From Xanthomarina maritima (lineage in GTDB: Bacteria > Bacteroidota > Bacteroidia > Flavobacteriales > Flavobacteriaceae): DNA of 64,000 nucleotides. Position 1 is the stretch's first letter. Each line of letters begins with the position of its first letter. Location of the stretch: NCBI RefSeq assembly GCF_008084905.1, contig NZ_VSFC01000020.1, positions 1 through 64,000 on the forward strand. The letters are read 5' to 3'. Positions 54,024 through 63,624 of this stretch are shown here, piece by piece. Position numbers and translations under genes: made by a program. The notes beneath the pieces were generated by a model, which did no database searches, was not told where the DNA came from, and saw only the letters and a list, made by a program, of their open reading frames with translations.

Positions 54024-54180
54024 ATAGTTATTTAGGAATTTGTTGCTAGTAATCAGGGAATAGTATTTAGATTTAGCTTGAGTGATTGAGCTATTGTTGG
54101 AGCTCTTTTTGTTTACAATAAAGCGACTAGCGAAAGCACGACTTACCGAAGTATTACGACGGTAAGGCATGCACAGAAAT

Positions 54181-54206
54181 AAAAAAAGCCTCTAAATTAG
54201 AGGCTT
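54181..54206 (-). terminator. Terminator after queA
   Basis: An 8-bp stem AGCCTCTA / TAGAGGCT with an AAT loop (54187-54205) ends in seven T on the minus strand, 20 nt beyond the queA stop. Confidence 0.82.
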
Positions 54207-54225
54207 ATTATTTTTAATTATAACA

Positions 54226-55275
54226 CTAGATGATTAACATAGCATCACCATAGCTATAGAATTTATACTTTTCTTTAATTGCCTCATCATACGCTTTTTT
54301 AATAAAATCATGTCCAGCAAATGCCGAAGCCATCATTAATAAAGTTGATTTTGGTGTATGGAAATTAGTAATCATACAGTTAGCAATACTAAAATCGTAA
54401 GGAGGAAAAATAAATTTATTAGACCAGCCATCAAACTCGTTTAATGTGCCACTTGATGACACCGAACTCTCTATAGAACGCATAGCAGTTGTACCAACAG
54501 CACATACTCGTTTTCTATTTTTTATTGCAGTATTAATAATATCTACAGCGTCTTTTTTAATAATAATTTCTTCGCTGTCCATTTTGTGCTTAGATAAATC
54601 TTCAACCTCAACTGGATTAAATGTGCCTAAACCAACATGTAATGTAACTTCTGCCAGATTAACACCTTTAATTTCTAAACGTTTTAAAAGATGCTTAGAA
54701 AAATGAAGTCCTGCAGTTGGTGCTGCAACAGCTCCTTCGTTTTTAGCAAAAATGGTTTGGTAACGCTCTTCATCTTCTGGCTCTACCTCTCTTTTAATGT
54801 ATTTAGGAAGTGGTGTTTCTCCTAATTCTCTTAGTTTTAAACGAAAATCTCTATAAGAACCATCATATAAAAAACGTAAGGTTCTTCCTCTAGAGGTTGT
54901 ATTATCAATAACTTCTGCAACTAAAGATTCGCCTTCTCCAAAGTATAATTTGTTTCCTATTCTAATTTTTCTAGCTGGATCTACAAGCACATCCCATAGA
55001 CGTTGTTCTTCGTTTAATTCTCTTAATAAAAACACTTCAATTCTTGCTCCAGTTTTTTCTTTATTACCGAAAAGTCTAGCAGGAAATACTTTGGTGTTAT
55101 TAAGAATCATGACATCATCCTTATCAAAATAATCTATAAGGTCTTTAAACATTTTATGCTCGATGGTTTGTTTCTCACGATTTAAAACCATTAAACGAGA
55201 TTCATCTCTGTTTTCTGATGGATATTCTGCTAATAATTCTTCTGGAAGGTTAAAATTAAAATGAGATAATTTCAT
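54226..55275 (-). CDS. queA: S-adenosylmethionine:tRNA ribosyltransferase-isomerase QueA
   Basis: The protein has 349 residues, full length. QueA transfers ribose from SAM to preQ1 in tRNA to give epoxyqueuosine. Visible marks are [24 protein letters not shown] (in parts), [26 protein letters not shown] and [12 protein letters not shown]. It has its own promoter and terminator. RlmN, also a tRNA/rRNA modifying enzyme, follows in the same direction. Confidence 0.97.
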   Translation of the reverse strand: MKLSHFNFNLPEELLAEYPSENRDESRLMVLNREKQTIEHKMFKDLIDYFDKDDVMILNNTKVFPARLFGNKEKTGARIEVFLLRELNEEQRLWDVLVDPARKIRIGNKLYFGEGESLVAEVIDNTTSRGRTLRFLYDGSYRDFRLKLRELGETPLPKYIKREVEPEDEERYQTIFAKNEGAVAAPTAGLHFSKHLLKRLEIKGVNLAEVTLHVGLGTFNPVEVEDLSKHKMDSEEIIIKKDAVDIINTAIKNRKRVCAVGTTAMRSIESSVSSSGTLNEFDGWSNKFIFPPYDFSIANCMITNFHTPKSTLLMMASAFAGHDFIKKAYDEAIKEKYKFYSYGDAMLII

Positions 55276-55331
55276 GTGTTTCTATCAATTTTTAAATTAA
55301 AATGAAAGTGTTTTGTTTTTTACAAAGGTTG

Positions 55332-55363
55332 CAAATATACAATCTGAAAGTAGGGGTTGTCAA
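55332..55363 (-). promoter_or_regulatory. Promoter of queA
   Basis: On the minus strand TTG (55363-55361) is followed after 21 nt by TATATTTG (55339-55332), matching the Bacteroidetes consensus. The predicted leader is about 50 nt. Confidence 0.6.
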
Positions 55364-55378
55364 GTATTTAAGCAATTA

Positions 55379-56608
55379 TTATTCAGATATCTGAAATCCG
55401 ATGTTTTTTAAATCTGTCCAAAAACCTGGATACGATTTTGATACTACTTCGGCAGCGTTGATTATAAGTGAGGTTCTAAGTGCTAATGGTGCAAATGCCA
55501 TAGCCATTCTATGGTCGTTATAGGTGTCTATGGCCACTTGACTTTTTATTACTTTTGAGGCTTTTAAAGACAAACTGTCTTCTGTAATAGAAACTTCACC
55601 TCCTAATTTTTCAATTTCAATTTTAAGCGCTAAAAGTCTATTGGTCTCTTTAATTTTTAATGTATGAAGTCCTTTTAAATAACATTCTAATCCTAATGCA
55701 AAACAGGTTACTGCTATAGTTTGGGCAATGTCTGGAGCATTTGACAAGTCTATTTCTATGAAAGTCTTTTGATTGATATTTGCCCTTTTCTGAATTTTAA
55801 TACGATTGTTAAAAAACGTTGTTGTTACGCCAAACTGCTGATAAATTTTAGCTAATACAGAATCTCCTTGTAAGGAATGTTCTTTGTATGATGACAAAGT
55901 GATTTTTGTCCCAACCTCACTTAAAGCCAAAATACTATAAAAATAAGAGGAAGATGACCAATCTGATTCGATGATTAATTTTTGATTGCTAATGGATGAT
56001 TTAGGAGACACTTTAATAATATTTTCTATAAAAGAAGTTTCAATACCTACCTCTTTAAGTAAACTTAGAGTCATATGAATATAAGGAACTGATGTTATTT
56101 TTCCTTCTAAAGTAAGTTCAAGTCCGTTTTCTAATTTAGGAGCAATTAGTAATAAAGCTGAAATATACTGACTGCTAACATTCGCTTTTAAAGTGACCTT
56201 ATTTTGAGTCAAGCTTTTTCCGTTTATTTTTAAAGGTGGAAAACCCTCAGATTCCATATAGCGTATATCTGCTCCAAGAGTTCTAAGCGCATCGACCAAG
56301 ATTTTTATAGGACGCTCTTTCATTCTATCTGAACCAGTTAAAACAACCTCTCTTCCATTTTGAATAGAAAAATACGCTGTTAAAAAGCGCATAGCTGTTC
56401 CAGCATGATGCACATCGATAATATGTGATGAAGTTGTTAATGCTTCAGACATCACTTGCGAATCATCAGAATTTGACAAATTCTCTATCTCAATCTTTGG
56501 ATAAAAAGCCTGTAACAATAAAATCCTATTAGATTCGCTTTTAGAACCTGATATCTGGATTTTAGATTGTTGATTGTTGATTGTTGATTGTTCAAGTTTT
56601 AAATTCAT
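55379..56608 (-). CDS. aroA: 3-Phosphoshikimate 1-carboxyvinyltransferase (EPSP synthase)
   Basis: The protein has 409 residues and makes EPSP from shikimate-3-phosphate and PEP. Marks include SGSKSESNRILLLQAF at the start of the core, HHAGTAMRFLTAYF (PEP site), and IKETNRLLALKIEIEKLGG and YNDHRMAMAFAPLAL near the end. Codons of about residues 6-14 lie on a four-copy 7-bp tandem repeat (56565-56592), where slippage would break the frame. It is 4 nt downstream of the MazG-like gene and in the same direction as the DUF3857 pair. Confidence 0.95.
   Translation of the reverse strand: MNLKLEQSTINNQQSKIQISGSKSESNRILLLQAFYPKIEIENLSNSDDSQVMSEALTTSSHIIDVHHAGTAMRFLTAYFSIQNGREVVLTGSDRMKERPIKILVDALRTLGADIRYMESEGFPPLKINGKSLTQNKVTLKANVSSQYISALLLIAPKLENGLELTLEGKITSVPYIHMTLSLLKEVGIETSFIENIIKVSPKSSISNQKLIIESDWSSSSYFYSILALSEVGTKITLSSYKEHSLQGDSVLAKIYQQFGVTTTFFNNRIKIQKRANINQKTFIEIDLSNAPDIAQTIAVTCFALGLECYLKGLHTLKIKETNRLLALKIEIEKLGGEVSITEDSLSLKASKVIKSQVAIDTYNDHRMAMAFAPLALRTSLIINAAEVVSKSYPGFWTDLKNIGFQISE
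56565..56592. repeat. Heptanucleotide tandem repeat in the aroA 5' coding region
   Basis: Four exact copies of GATTGTT run head to tail (56565-56571, 56572-56578, 56579-56585, 56586-56592). They lie within aroA codons 6-15 and encode the linker STINNQQS ahead of the conserved core. A change of one unit (7 bp) would shift the reading frame. Confidence 0.85.
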
Positions 56609-56612
56609 GAAC

Positions 56613-56939
56613 CTATTTTAGCTTTTCGTTGTTGTGATGCCTATCGTGATCGCGTTTGGTTTTTTTGTCCATTTTCTTGTCGAAGGATGCTTGCAAATCA
56701 ATTCCTGTTTGGTTGGCAAGACATAAAACCACAAAAACCACATCGGCTAATTCTTCGCCTAAATCTTTGTCTTTATCGCTTTCCTTTTCGCTTTGTTCGC
56801 CATAACGTCTGGCAATAATTCTGGCAACTTCTCCTACTTCTTCAGTTAATTGAGCCATGTTTGTCAATTCGTTAAAATAACGAACGCCATGCTCTTTAAT
56901 CCAAGTATCAACTATTAATTGTGAGTTTTTTATATCCAT
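56613..56939 (-). CDS. MazG-like nucleotide pyrophosphohydrolase
   Basis: The protein has 108 residues. It has the all-alpha NTP-PPase pattern: LTEEVGEVARIIARRYG (EExxE) and DLGEELADVVFVVLCLA (ExxxD) supply the Mg-binding acids. It probably hydrolyses non-canonical or excess NTPs/dNTPs to monophosphates. The C-terminus is short and charged (KKTKRDHDRHHNNEKLK). It sits 3 nt after the DUF3857 gene and 4 nt before aroA, all in one transcript. Confidence 0.88.
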   Translation of the reverse strand: MDIKNSQLIVDTWIKEHGVRYFNELTNMAQLTEEVGEVARIIARRYGEQSEKESDKDKDLGEELADVVFVVLCLANQTGIDLQASFDKKMDKKTKRDHDRHHNNEKLK

Positions 56940-56941
56940 TC

Positions 56942-58969
56942 TTACACTTTTTTAAGAACAATTTTTTCAGCTTGTTTGTTTACTAATAATTCAAAAAACT
57001 GTTTAAACTGCTCATAATTTGCTGGTAAAATTAAGGTATTATTTAAATCTAACGTAATTACCAATTGCAACATCGAGCCATTCTCTCTTATTAAATATGT
57101 AAACTCTCCTTCAGTATTATTAAACTGTAATTTTTCGTTTTCTGGCAAAGATTCAACTTGAAACCCTTCAGGCAACATAATATTTACCATATACTTTCTT
57201 GAAGTAGGAAAATCTAAATCTATAGGGTATTTTCTTGATTGCAGTTTAAAAGGTGACTCTTTAATTTTTAAAAATAGCAATGGCGAAAAATAATAAGAAT
57301 CTCCAATTTTTTCTAAAGCTTCTTCTAAGTCATATTCATAAGATAAAAGTACAGGTTTTATAGGAACATTCATATCTTCTACTTCAATATTTGATACTTG
57401 TAACAAACCATTTTCAGATTCTATTTCTTTAACCAGATCGTCTTTAGAATAACTTTCAAAGGTATTTCTGTAGTTTAATGCACTATAGTCTGTGTATTGA
57501 TTTCTAACTTTTCCTGTTGCTGATAAATCTGCATTAAGTTTAATATTTAAAGAAACTATTTCCTTAGAAGGCTCTTGAACAGATAAATTAATCCAGTCTG
57601 AACTACCATCTCTTCGTATTAAACGTCCTTGCCAATTCAATACTTTAACTGGTAAAACATTTAAACTTGTATAACTTTTAGAAGCATCTAAAAGTATCAT
57701 GCCTTGAGCTGTGTTAACTGCACAAATAACGTAGTTAAAACCACTTCTGGTAGGAAATAATGGCACACCATTATCTTTAGTACTAATTAACACTGGGTTT
57801 GCATCTAGTCCAGCTTCACGTAACATGGCAGTTAAAATTAAATTAATGTCTGCTATGTTGCCAGCGCCTTGCTTATACGCTTGTCTAGCACCTAAATCTG
57901 TATAATAACCATGAAGTCCATTCCACTCTACTTTGGTTTTAACAAAGTTAAAAATATTATAAGTTTGCTCTATTGGGTCTGTAGCACCAGAAATGGCTAT
58001 ATTTAAATCGTCTCCATAATAGCCTGATTTTTTTAACTGTTCTCCAAAATCGTTACTATCGTAAATGGTTTTGGTTACTTCTTCCCAATTGGTTGCGTAA
58101 TTTTTAGGCATTTGGTCAGGGTACTTGATAAAGCTTAAATCCATTTTCATAACTGCTCTATAGTTATCTATATTTGACACATGTGTTTCACTTTTCAATG
58201 CTGGGACATTATCTAAATTAGACGTAATAATGTTTTCTCTATAGTTCCATTCATTTCTACTGAAGTCTGAACGAGCTTCTCTTCTACCACTAAAATGTTC
58301 AATTGAAGTTTGCTTTTCCCCTGATAAAGAAACTGTTTTCTGATTATATGTTTCTTTGAGAGAAGGGTAATATAACGCTCTAACATTTGGATATTTTTTA
58401 TAGTTATAAAACTCTGGAGTTACCATTTTAAAGTCCAATTTTCTAATAGGTATTTCTTGTTGAAACTCAATATCATCTATTCTAATTAGTTCTGATTCAA
58501 TTGTATATTTATATTCAATAACACAACCTTCTTTAATATTTGGCATGGTGAATTTAGTATACAACCAATATCTATTAGTTTCTTCTTCAAAAATACCATC
58601 GCTTTTTAATTTATCATCTATTATTTTATTCCCTTCTAAATTATATGTATATGCTTTAAATCCTGTTAAACTTTCTTCTAATTCATTAGATTCATTATAA
58701 AGTTTTATTACTTTGGTTGCTTGATCAAAGCCGTCTTTATTATATATTTTTATGCGTTCATGAATATCATTTTTCTGTACAAATCCTTTACTTTCAATAT
58801 ATTCAAATTTAATTTCTTGGCTTCTGTATAATACAGTTGCATTTGCTTCTGGATCTGTAGGGTCTGATGTTTCCTGAAGTTCTTCCTTACTTATTTTTCC
58901 AAATTTATAATCTTGGGCAATGGATACTTGCATTGTAAACACACATGCTAAAAAAAGGGCAGTTTTCAT
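56942..58969 (-). CDS. DUF3857 / transglutaminase-fold protein, catalytic Cys and His lost
   Basis: The protein has 675 residues with a signal peptide (1-19, ending VSIAQ). The N-terminal DUF3857 domain covers about 55-260, the transglutaminase-like domain about 330-440 and a DUF3858-like beta domain the C-terminus. Where the paralog next door has GDCKALT, this one has GNIADIN (370-376), so the nucleophile Cys is an Ile (372). The catalytic His is Tyr413, while Asp428 remains. It is therefore a probable pseudoenzyme, secreted to the periplasm. It lies 7 nt after the intact paralog, which suggests a complex. Confidence 0.85.
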   Translation of the reverse strand: MKTALFLACVFTMQVSIAQDYKFGKISKEELQETSDPTDPEANATVLYRSQEIKFEYIESKGFVQKNDIHERIKIYNKDGFDQATKVIKLYNESNELEESLTGFKAYTYNLEGNKIIDDKLKSDGIFEEETNRYWLYTKFTMPNIKEGCVIEYKYTIESELIRIDDIEFQQEIPIRKLDFKMVTPEFYNYKKYPNVRALYYPSLKETYNQKTVSLSGEKQTSIEHFSGRREARSDFSRNEWNYRENIITSNLDNVPALKSETHVSNIDNYRAVMKMDLSFIKYPDQMPKNYATNWEEVTKTIYDSNDFGEQLKKSGYYGDDLNIAISGATDPIEQTYNIFNFVKTKVEWNGLHGYYTDLGARQAYKQGAGNIADINLILTAMLREAGLDANPVLISTKDNGVPLFPTRSGFNYVICAVNTAQGMILLDASKSYTSLNVLPVKVLNWQGRLIRRDGSSDWINLSVQEPSKEIVSLNIKLNADLSATGKVRNQYTDYSALNYRNTFESYSKDDLVKEIESENGLLQVSNIEVEDMNVPIKPVLLSYEYDLEEALEKIGDSYYFSPLLFLKIKESPFKLQSRKYPIDLDFPTSRKYMVNIMLPEGFQVESLPENEKLQFNNTEGEFTYLIRENGSMLQLVITLDLNNTLILPANYEQFKQFFELLVNKQAEKIVLKKV

Positions 58970-58976
58970 AGGTTAG

Positions 58977-60878
58977 TTAGGTTTTAGAATTAAATACTAT
59001 TTTGGAGTTGTCGTGCTTTTTAATACTTAAACAAAAATCTCTAAATTCTTGATAGTCTTCTTTTGTGTAAGAACCTTTGTTTAATATTAATTCACGTTTA
59101 TATGTAATTATATTGTTCACTTCAGTTATACTTAAAGTATATGAACCAAATTTGTTTTGTATTGATACAGGCTCCATAATTGCTTCTACTTTTAATATGT
59201 TGGAAATATTAATTTGATAAGTGTCAATATCTGTAAATCCACGTTCAATAACAAAAGGTAATTTTCTATGGGTATACCTAGTAGGAGTCATTGTTAATTT
59301 ATTAAACACGTTGGGTTGAAACAACAACCTATCTCCTGCTTTAGAGCTGTATTTAGGTATTTTAACTTTGACATCTTCAGTAAAAACAATACTATCTTTA
59401 TTGTTATTGAAACTCATATTAAGAATTTCCAAATTGTTTAAATCATCCCAGAAATCATCTTTATAGTATAATTCCTGTTCTTTTAAAGTCGTGTTTTGTA
59501 TGCCTTCATGGTCTCCATACTGAGATCCTTTAGATTGTATTTTAATATCTGCTAAAATATTTCCTGTTTCATCTAAAAAAATATTGGCATCTATTTCTTG
59601 TAAATTTTCTTCGGCAGAATAAATTTTAGTACGAACTATTTTTCCACCTTCTGGTGTTATAATTAAAGCATCTCTATCGTCAGTAAAATTAGCCGTATAA
59701 CCAAATGGACTAGTTTTACTTGTGCATTCTAACCAGACATAATCTTCATTATTTGGCAAACATAAAATGGCATGATTGCCTTGTGTAGCTGAAAAATCTT
59801 TATCTATATCTAATAATTTATTATCCCCGTAAATTATGGTATAATATGAAGCTACTCCTACCTCTTTTAATAAGGCTTGTGTATAATTTGTTAAGGCTTT
59901 ACAATCGCCATAAGCAAGCCTGTCTACATCTTGTGCATCCATAGGCTTCCAGCCTCCAATGCCAACTTGCACACTTATATAACGTGTTTTATTCTGCATA
60001 TACTCATAAACAATCTTAGCTTTTTCCATATCAGTATTGGCAGTTGCAGTAAGTTGTTTAATGGTGTTTTTTACATGTTGAGGTAGTTCTTGTGTTCCGT
60101 TTATCAAGCTGTTGTTCATCCATAATCCAAAATCCACCCAATCGTTATTAACGCCTTTAACGCCTTCCATATCAAATTCTGTTAATGCTGCTTTTAAATA
60201 AGGAGCAAATGTTTTGAAATCAGGACTGAATGCTTCTGGTTCTATAGATTTTAAATGATTGGCTTTAAAATGAAAATCACTAAGTTTTTCAATATTGAAA
60301 TCTTCAAAATTTGAAGTCTTTATTTTAATAGGAATTCCAGACGAATTAGAAATTTTATATTCCGCATTTTCAGTACTAATATAGAACCCTTCAATGGGCC
60401 TCCAGCTAGGTATAAAGGCTGTGGAATGATAAACAACTTTAGTTTCAAATAAAATGGTGTAAGGATAATTAATAGGTGTGTAATCTAAATACTTTACGCG
60501 ACTATCTGAATACAGAGTACCACCAGGAACAGCGCTTACATCTTTAAAATCGTTCTTTTTAATCTTCTTAATTTCTTTTCCATGCGAATTGTAAACTCGT
60601 ACTTCAAGATCTAGAATGTTAATATTTTCGTCGTAATGCTGATAAGCGCCAATTTTATAATCCCCTTCTTTGTTAAAAACTGTGATGATTCTTTTATTGG
60701 TAAATACAAATTTGTTGTAGGCTAGAACTTCAATATGAACATTGTTAAACCTAACAACGGCATTTGATTTTATTCTAAGTTCTAAAGGGATGGAATTTAC
60801 TTGAAATAAATGTTCATCCTGTGCTGCTATTTGTGTATAAATTAGTGAGGAGAGTACTAAAAGTATTATTTTATTCAT
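58977..60878 (-). CDS. DUF3857 / transglutaminase-like protein with intact triad
   Basis: The protein has 633 residues with a signal peptide (about 1-20, ending QIAAQ). The DUF3857 domain covers about 45-250 and the transglutaminase-like domain about 280-400, with Cys326 in YGDCKALTNY, His369 in GNHAILCL and Glu384 in VWLECTSKTSPFG in the Cys-His-Asp/Glu order. A C-terminal beta domain closes the protein. It could be a periplasmic cysteine protease or transamidase; the substrate is unknown. It is first in the transcript that includes the inactive paralog, the MazG-like gene and aroA. Confidence 0.87.
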   Translation of the reverse strand: MNKIILLVLSSLIYTQIAAQDEHLFQVNSIPLELRIKSNAVVRFNNVHIEVLAYNKFVFTNKRIITVFNKEGDYKIGAYQHYDENINILDLEVRVYNSHGKEIKKIKKNDFKDVSAVPGGTLYSDSRVKYLDYTPINYPYTILFETKVVYHSTAFIPSWRPIEGFYISTENAEYKISNSSGIPIKIKTSNFEDFNIEKLSDFHFKANHLKSIEPEAFSPDFKTFAPYLKAALTEFDMEGVKGVNNDWVDFGLWMNNSLINGTQELPQHVKNTIKQLTATANTDMEKAKIVYEYMQNKTRYISVQVGIGGWKPMDAQDVDRLAYGDCKALTNYTQALLKEVGVASYYTIIYGDNKLLDIDKDFSATQGNHAILCLPNNEDYVWLECTSKTSPFGYTANFTDDRDALIITPEGGKIVRTKIYSAEENLQEIDANIFLDETGNILADIKIQSKGSQYGDHEGIQNTTLKEQELYYKDDFWDDLNNLEILNMSFNNNKDSIVFTEDVKVKIPKYSSKAGDRLLFQPNVFNKLTMTPTRYTHRKLPFVIERGFTDIDTYQINISNILKVEAIMEPVSIQNKFGSYTLSITEVNNIITYKRELILNKGSYTKEDYQEFRDFCLSIKKHDNSKIVFNSKT

Positions 60879-60901
60879 GTAGGTACTTCTTTTCTCTATC
60901 T

Positions 60902-60931
60902 CAAAAATAGACTTAATTCTGAAAAAACAAA
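60902..60931 (-). promoter_or_regulatory. Promoter of the DUF3857 pair / mazG-like / aroA transcript
   Basis: On the minus strand TTTG (60931-60928) is followed after 18 nt by TATTTTTG (60909-60902), both matching consensus. The leader is about 20 nt. Confidence 0.6.
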
Positions 60932-60953
60932 GCTCTAATTAAATTTAATTGAC

Positions 60954-61406
60954 TTATTCTTTATTTTTAGTATCAATAATAATCGTTACAGGTCCATCGT
61001 TTATAAGTGCTACTTTCATATCTGCTCCAAATTCTCCTGTTTGAACTGACTTCCCTATATCCAGCTCCAATTGTTTTATAAAAGCTTCATAAAGTGGAAT
61101 GGCAATTTCTGGTTTGGCAGCTTTTATATAACTTGGTCTGTTCCCTTTTTTGGTATTTGCATGCAGTGTAAATTGACTAACAACAATAGCATCTCCATGA
61201 ACATCAATTAACGATTGATTCATTACGCCATTGTTATCATTAAAAATTCTGAGATTTGCAATTTTATTGGATAACCATACAATATCTTCAGTAGTGTCTT
61301 CATCAATAATACCAAGTAGAACAAGTAAACCATTTGATATGGAAGCAACTTGTTTCCCTTTAATAGTCACACTTGCTTTTATTACTCTTTGAATGACGGC
61401 TTTCAT
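60954..61406 (-). CDS. dtd: D-aminoacyl-tRNA deacylase
   Basis: The protein has 150 residues, the usual length. It has SQFTLHANTKKGNRPSY (the SQFTL motif) and NDGPVTIIID (the GPVT motif), which form the cross-subunit Gly-cisPro active site. It removes D-amino acids and glycine mischarged on tRNA. It lies downstream of rsgA in the same direction, about 105 nt apart, with a palindromic repeat between. Confidence 0.95.
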   Translation of the reverse strand: MKAVIQRVIKASVTIKGKQVASISNGLLVLLGIIDEDTTEDIVWLSNKIANLRIFNDNNGVMNQSLIDVHGDAIVVSQFTLHANTKKGNRPSYIKAAKPEIAIPLYEAFIKQLELDIGKSVQTGEFGADMKVALINDGPVTIIIDTKNKE

Positions 61407-61474
61407 AAGTATCTAGATTTCTAAATAGGATTTTATTTTAATTTGTAATCTACCACAATAAATATTATTTAATA

Positions 61475-61511
61475 TTTTCCCCTTTGGGGAAATGTCCGAA
61501 GGACAATGGGG
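61475..61511. repeat. Double palindrome between rsgA and dtd
   Basis: TTTCCCC-TTT-GGGGAAA (61476-61492) is followed at once by GTCC-GAA-GGAC (61494-61504) and then GGGG (61508-61511), which could pair with the CCCC instead. The GC-rich, symmetrical composition stands out from the AT-rich surroundings. It resembles dispersed flavobacterial palindromes and may also help to terminate rsgA. Confidence 0.6.
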
Positions 61512-61512
61512 C

Positions 61513-62460
61513 TTATTCCCAATTATCAGTTCTATAATGCTCATCTTCCCCTTCAAGAATTTGAATGTAACTTCTATAGCGCGAAAAAGCAATCTCGTCT
61601 TGATCTAAAGCTTCCTTTACAGCACATTTAGGTTCGTCTACATGTATGCAATTGTTAAACTTACAGTCTTGTTTAAGTTTAAAAAATTCAGGAAAGTAAT
61701 CGCCAACTTCAGCTTTATCCATATCTACAACCCCAAAACCTTTTATTCCAGGTGTATCAATAATTTTGGCACCAAAACTTAAATCGAACATTTCGGCAAA
61801 AGTAGTTGTGTGTTGTCCTTGCATGTGCTGACTGGAAATAGCTTTGGTTTTTAAATCTAATTCCGGTTCTATAGCATTTACTAAAGTTGATTTTCCAACA
61901 CCAGAGTGGCCAGCAAACATGCTTACCTTATCTTGCATCAAAGCTTTTACTTTATCAATATTTTTTCCCGTAGTTGCCGAAATACCTATACATTCATAGC
62001 CTATTTTTCTATAAATATGAGCTAGATACTTCACTTCATTAAGGGTCTCTTCGTTATAGGTATCTATTTTATTAAATAGTAAAATGGTTTTAATAGAATA
62101 GGCCTCAGCTGTTACTAAAAACCTGTCTATAAAACTTGTAAAAGTTGGTGGGTTATCAATAGTAATCAACAAAAAAACCTGATCGATGTTTGAAGCAATA
62201 ATGTGAGTTTGCTTTGAAAGATTTACTGACTTTCTAACAATGTAATTTTTCCTATCGTGTATATGTGTTACAATACCTACGGTTTCTTCATTATTGGTTG
62301 TATCTAAATCGAAATCTACTCGATCGCCAACAGCAATAGGATTGGTGCTTTTAATACCTTGTATTCGGAACTTTCCTTTGATTCGGCATTGATAAGTAGC
62401 ACCAAAATCTGTTTTTACAGTGTACCAACTTCCAGTAGATTTATATACGATTCCTGTCAT
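61513..62460 (-). CDS. rsgA: Ribosome small-subunit-dependent GTPase RsgA
   Basis: The protein has 315 residues, with an OB fold (1-75) and then a circularly permuted GTPase: G4 FNKID comes before G1 GHSGVGKSTLVN and G3 DTPGIKGFG. The C-terminal zinc motif is CKFNNCIHVDEPKC (Cys, Cys, His, Cys). It checks and matures the 30S ribosomal subunit, removing RbfA. It is located between the aromatic genes and dtd. Confidence 0.96.
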   Translation of the reverse strand: MTGIVYKSTGSWYTVKTDFGATYQCRIKGKFRIQGIKSTNPIAVGDRVDFDLDTTNNEETVGIVTHIHDRKNYIVRKSVNLSKQTHIIASNIDQVFLLITIDNPPTFTSFIDRFLVTAEAYSIKTILLFNKIDTYNEETLNEVKYLAHIYRKIGYECIGISATTGKNIDKVKALMQDKVSMFAGHSGVGKSTLVNAIEPELDLKTKAISSQHMQGQHTTTFAEMFDLSFGAKIIDTPGIKGFGVVDMDKAEVGDYFPEFFKLKQDCKFNNCIHVDEPKCAVKEALDQDEIAFSRYRSYIQILEGEDEHYRTDNWE

Positions 62461-62531
62461 TACTACAAAGATGCCACTATTAATTTATATTTAAAAAGAG
62501 ATTCGTAAATAATGACCTCATCTATTTACAT

Positions 62532-63614
62532 TTAACTATTAATAATCTTTTCTTGATGATTGATAGATTCTTGATGAATGGCTTTAAAAACTCTTAAAAT
62601 AAATTCTTCGCTTAGGTTTTTCTCTTCCCCTTGAAGAATCATTTTTCCTAATATTTCATTCCATCTTTTAGTCTGTAAAACGGCCACATTATGAGATTTT
62701 TTAAGCGATCCAATATCATCTGCAACTTTCATACGTTTCCCCATCATTTCAATTAATTGATGATCAATAACATCTATTTGTGTACGAAACGTGTTTATTT
62801 TGTTTTGAAATTCTGCTGCTTCGCCTATTTCTTTTCTAATTCGTAAATCTTTAGTGTATTGAATTAGCGTTTCAGGTGTAATTTGTTGAGACGCATCACT
62901 CCAAGCCTTATCTGGATTATGATGGGTTTCCACCATCAACCCATCGTAATTTAAATCAAGAGCTGTTTGGCATAAATCGAAAATAATATCTCTACGTCCA
63001 GCTATGTGCGAAGGATCTAAAATAAGTGGTAAATCTGGAAACCTATTTTGCAAATCGATTGGCAATTGCCATTCCGGATTATTTCTATATCTGGTTTTTT
63101 CATAGGTTGAAAACCCTCTATGAATAACTCCTAAGTTCTCTATTCCTGATGTATGAAGTCTTTCAACAGCACCTAACCAAAGAGCTAAATCTGGATTCAC
63201 AGGATTTTTTACCAAAACAATTTTATCAGTTCCTTTTAAGGCTTCAGCAATTTCTTGAACTATAAACGGACTAACAGTTGTTCTGGCTCCAATCCATAAA
63301 ACATCCACATCGTGTTGCAAGGCTAAATCCACATGGTTGGCATTGGCAACTTCAGTAGAAATTAATAGTCCTGTTTCTTGTTTGGCCTTTTGCAACCATT
63401 TTAAACCCAAAGCTCCTACGCCTTCAAAATTTCCTGGTCGTGTTCTTGGTTTCCAAATGCCTGCTCTTAAAACAGTAGCATCACTTTCTTTTAATTGATG
63501 TGCAATGGTTAAAACTTGTTCTTCTGTTTCTGCACTACAAGGTCCAGCAATCACTAAAGGATGTTCTAAATTGAATGCATTTAACCAGTTTCTTAATTCT
63601 TTTTTATTTTCCAT
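62532..63614 (-). CDS. Bifunctional DAHP synthase / chorismate mutase
   Basis: The protein has 360 residues. The N-terminal KDPG/DAHP synthase TIM barrel (about 15-250) has VIAGPCSAETEEQ, WKPRTRPGNFEGVG and LILDPSHIAGRRD. The C-terminal type II chorismate mutase helix bundle (about 265-350) has FRTQIDVIDHQLIEMMGKRM. It catalyses the first step of the shikimate route and the branch step to prephenate. The fusion, common in Bacteroidetes, can let prephenate or chorismate control DAHP synthesis. It is 10 nt after the tyrA gene, in one transcript. Confidence 0.94.
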   Translation of the reverse strand: MENKKELRNWLNAFNLEHPLVIAGPCSAETEEQVLTIAHQLKESDATVLRAGIWKPRTRPGNFEGVGALGLKWLQKAKQETGLLISTEVANANHVDLALQHDVDVLWIGARTTVSPFIVQEIAEALKGTDKIVLVKNPVNPDLALWLGAVERLHTSGIENLGVIHRGFSTYEKTRYRNNPEWQLPIDLQNRFPDLPLILDPSHIAGRRDIIFDLCQTALDLNYDGLMVETHHNPDKAWSDASQQITPETLIQYTKDLRIRKEIGEAAEFQNKINTFRTQIDVIDHQLIEMMGKRMKVADDIGSLKKSHNVAVLQTKRWNEILGKMILQGEEKNLSEEFILRVFKAIHQESINHQEKIINS

Positions 63615-63624
63615 AATCTTTTCT

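Noticed and set aside
54009-54170. 54-residue N-terminal extension of RlmN
   Set aside because: The extension is basic and low in similarity and covers the likely promoter; the ATG at 54008 fits the family start.
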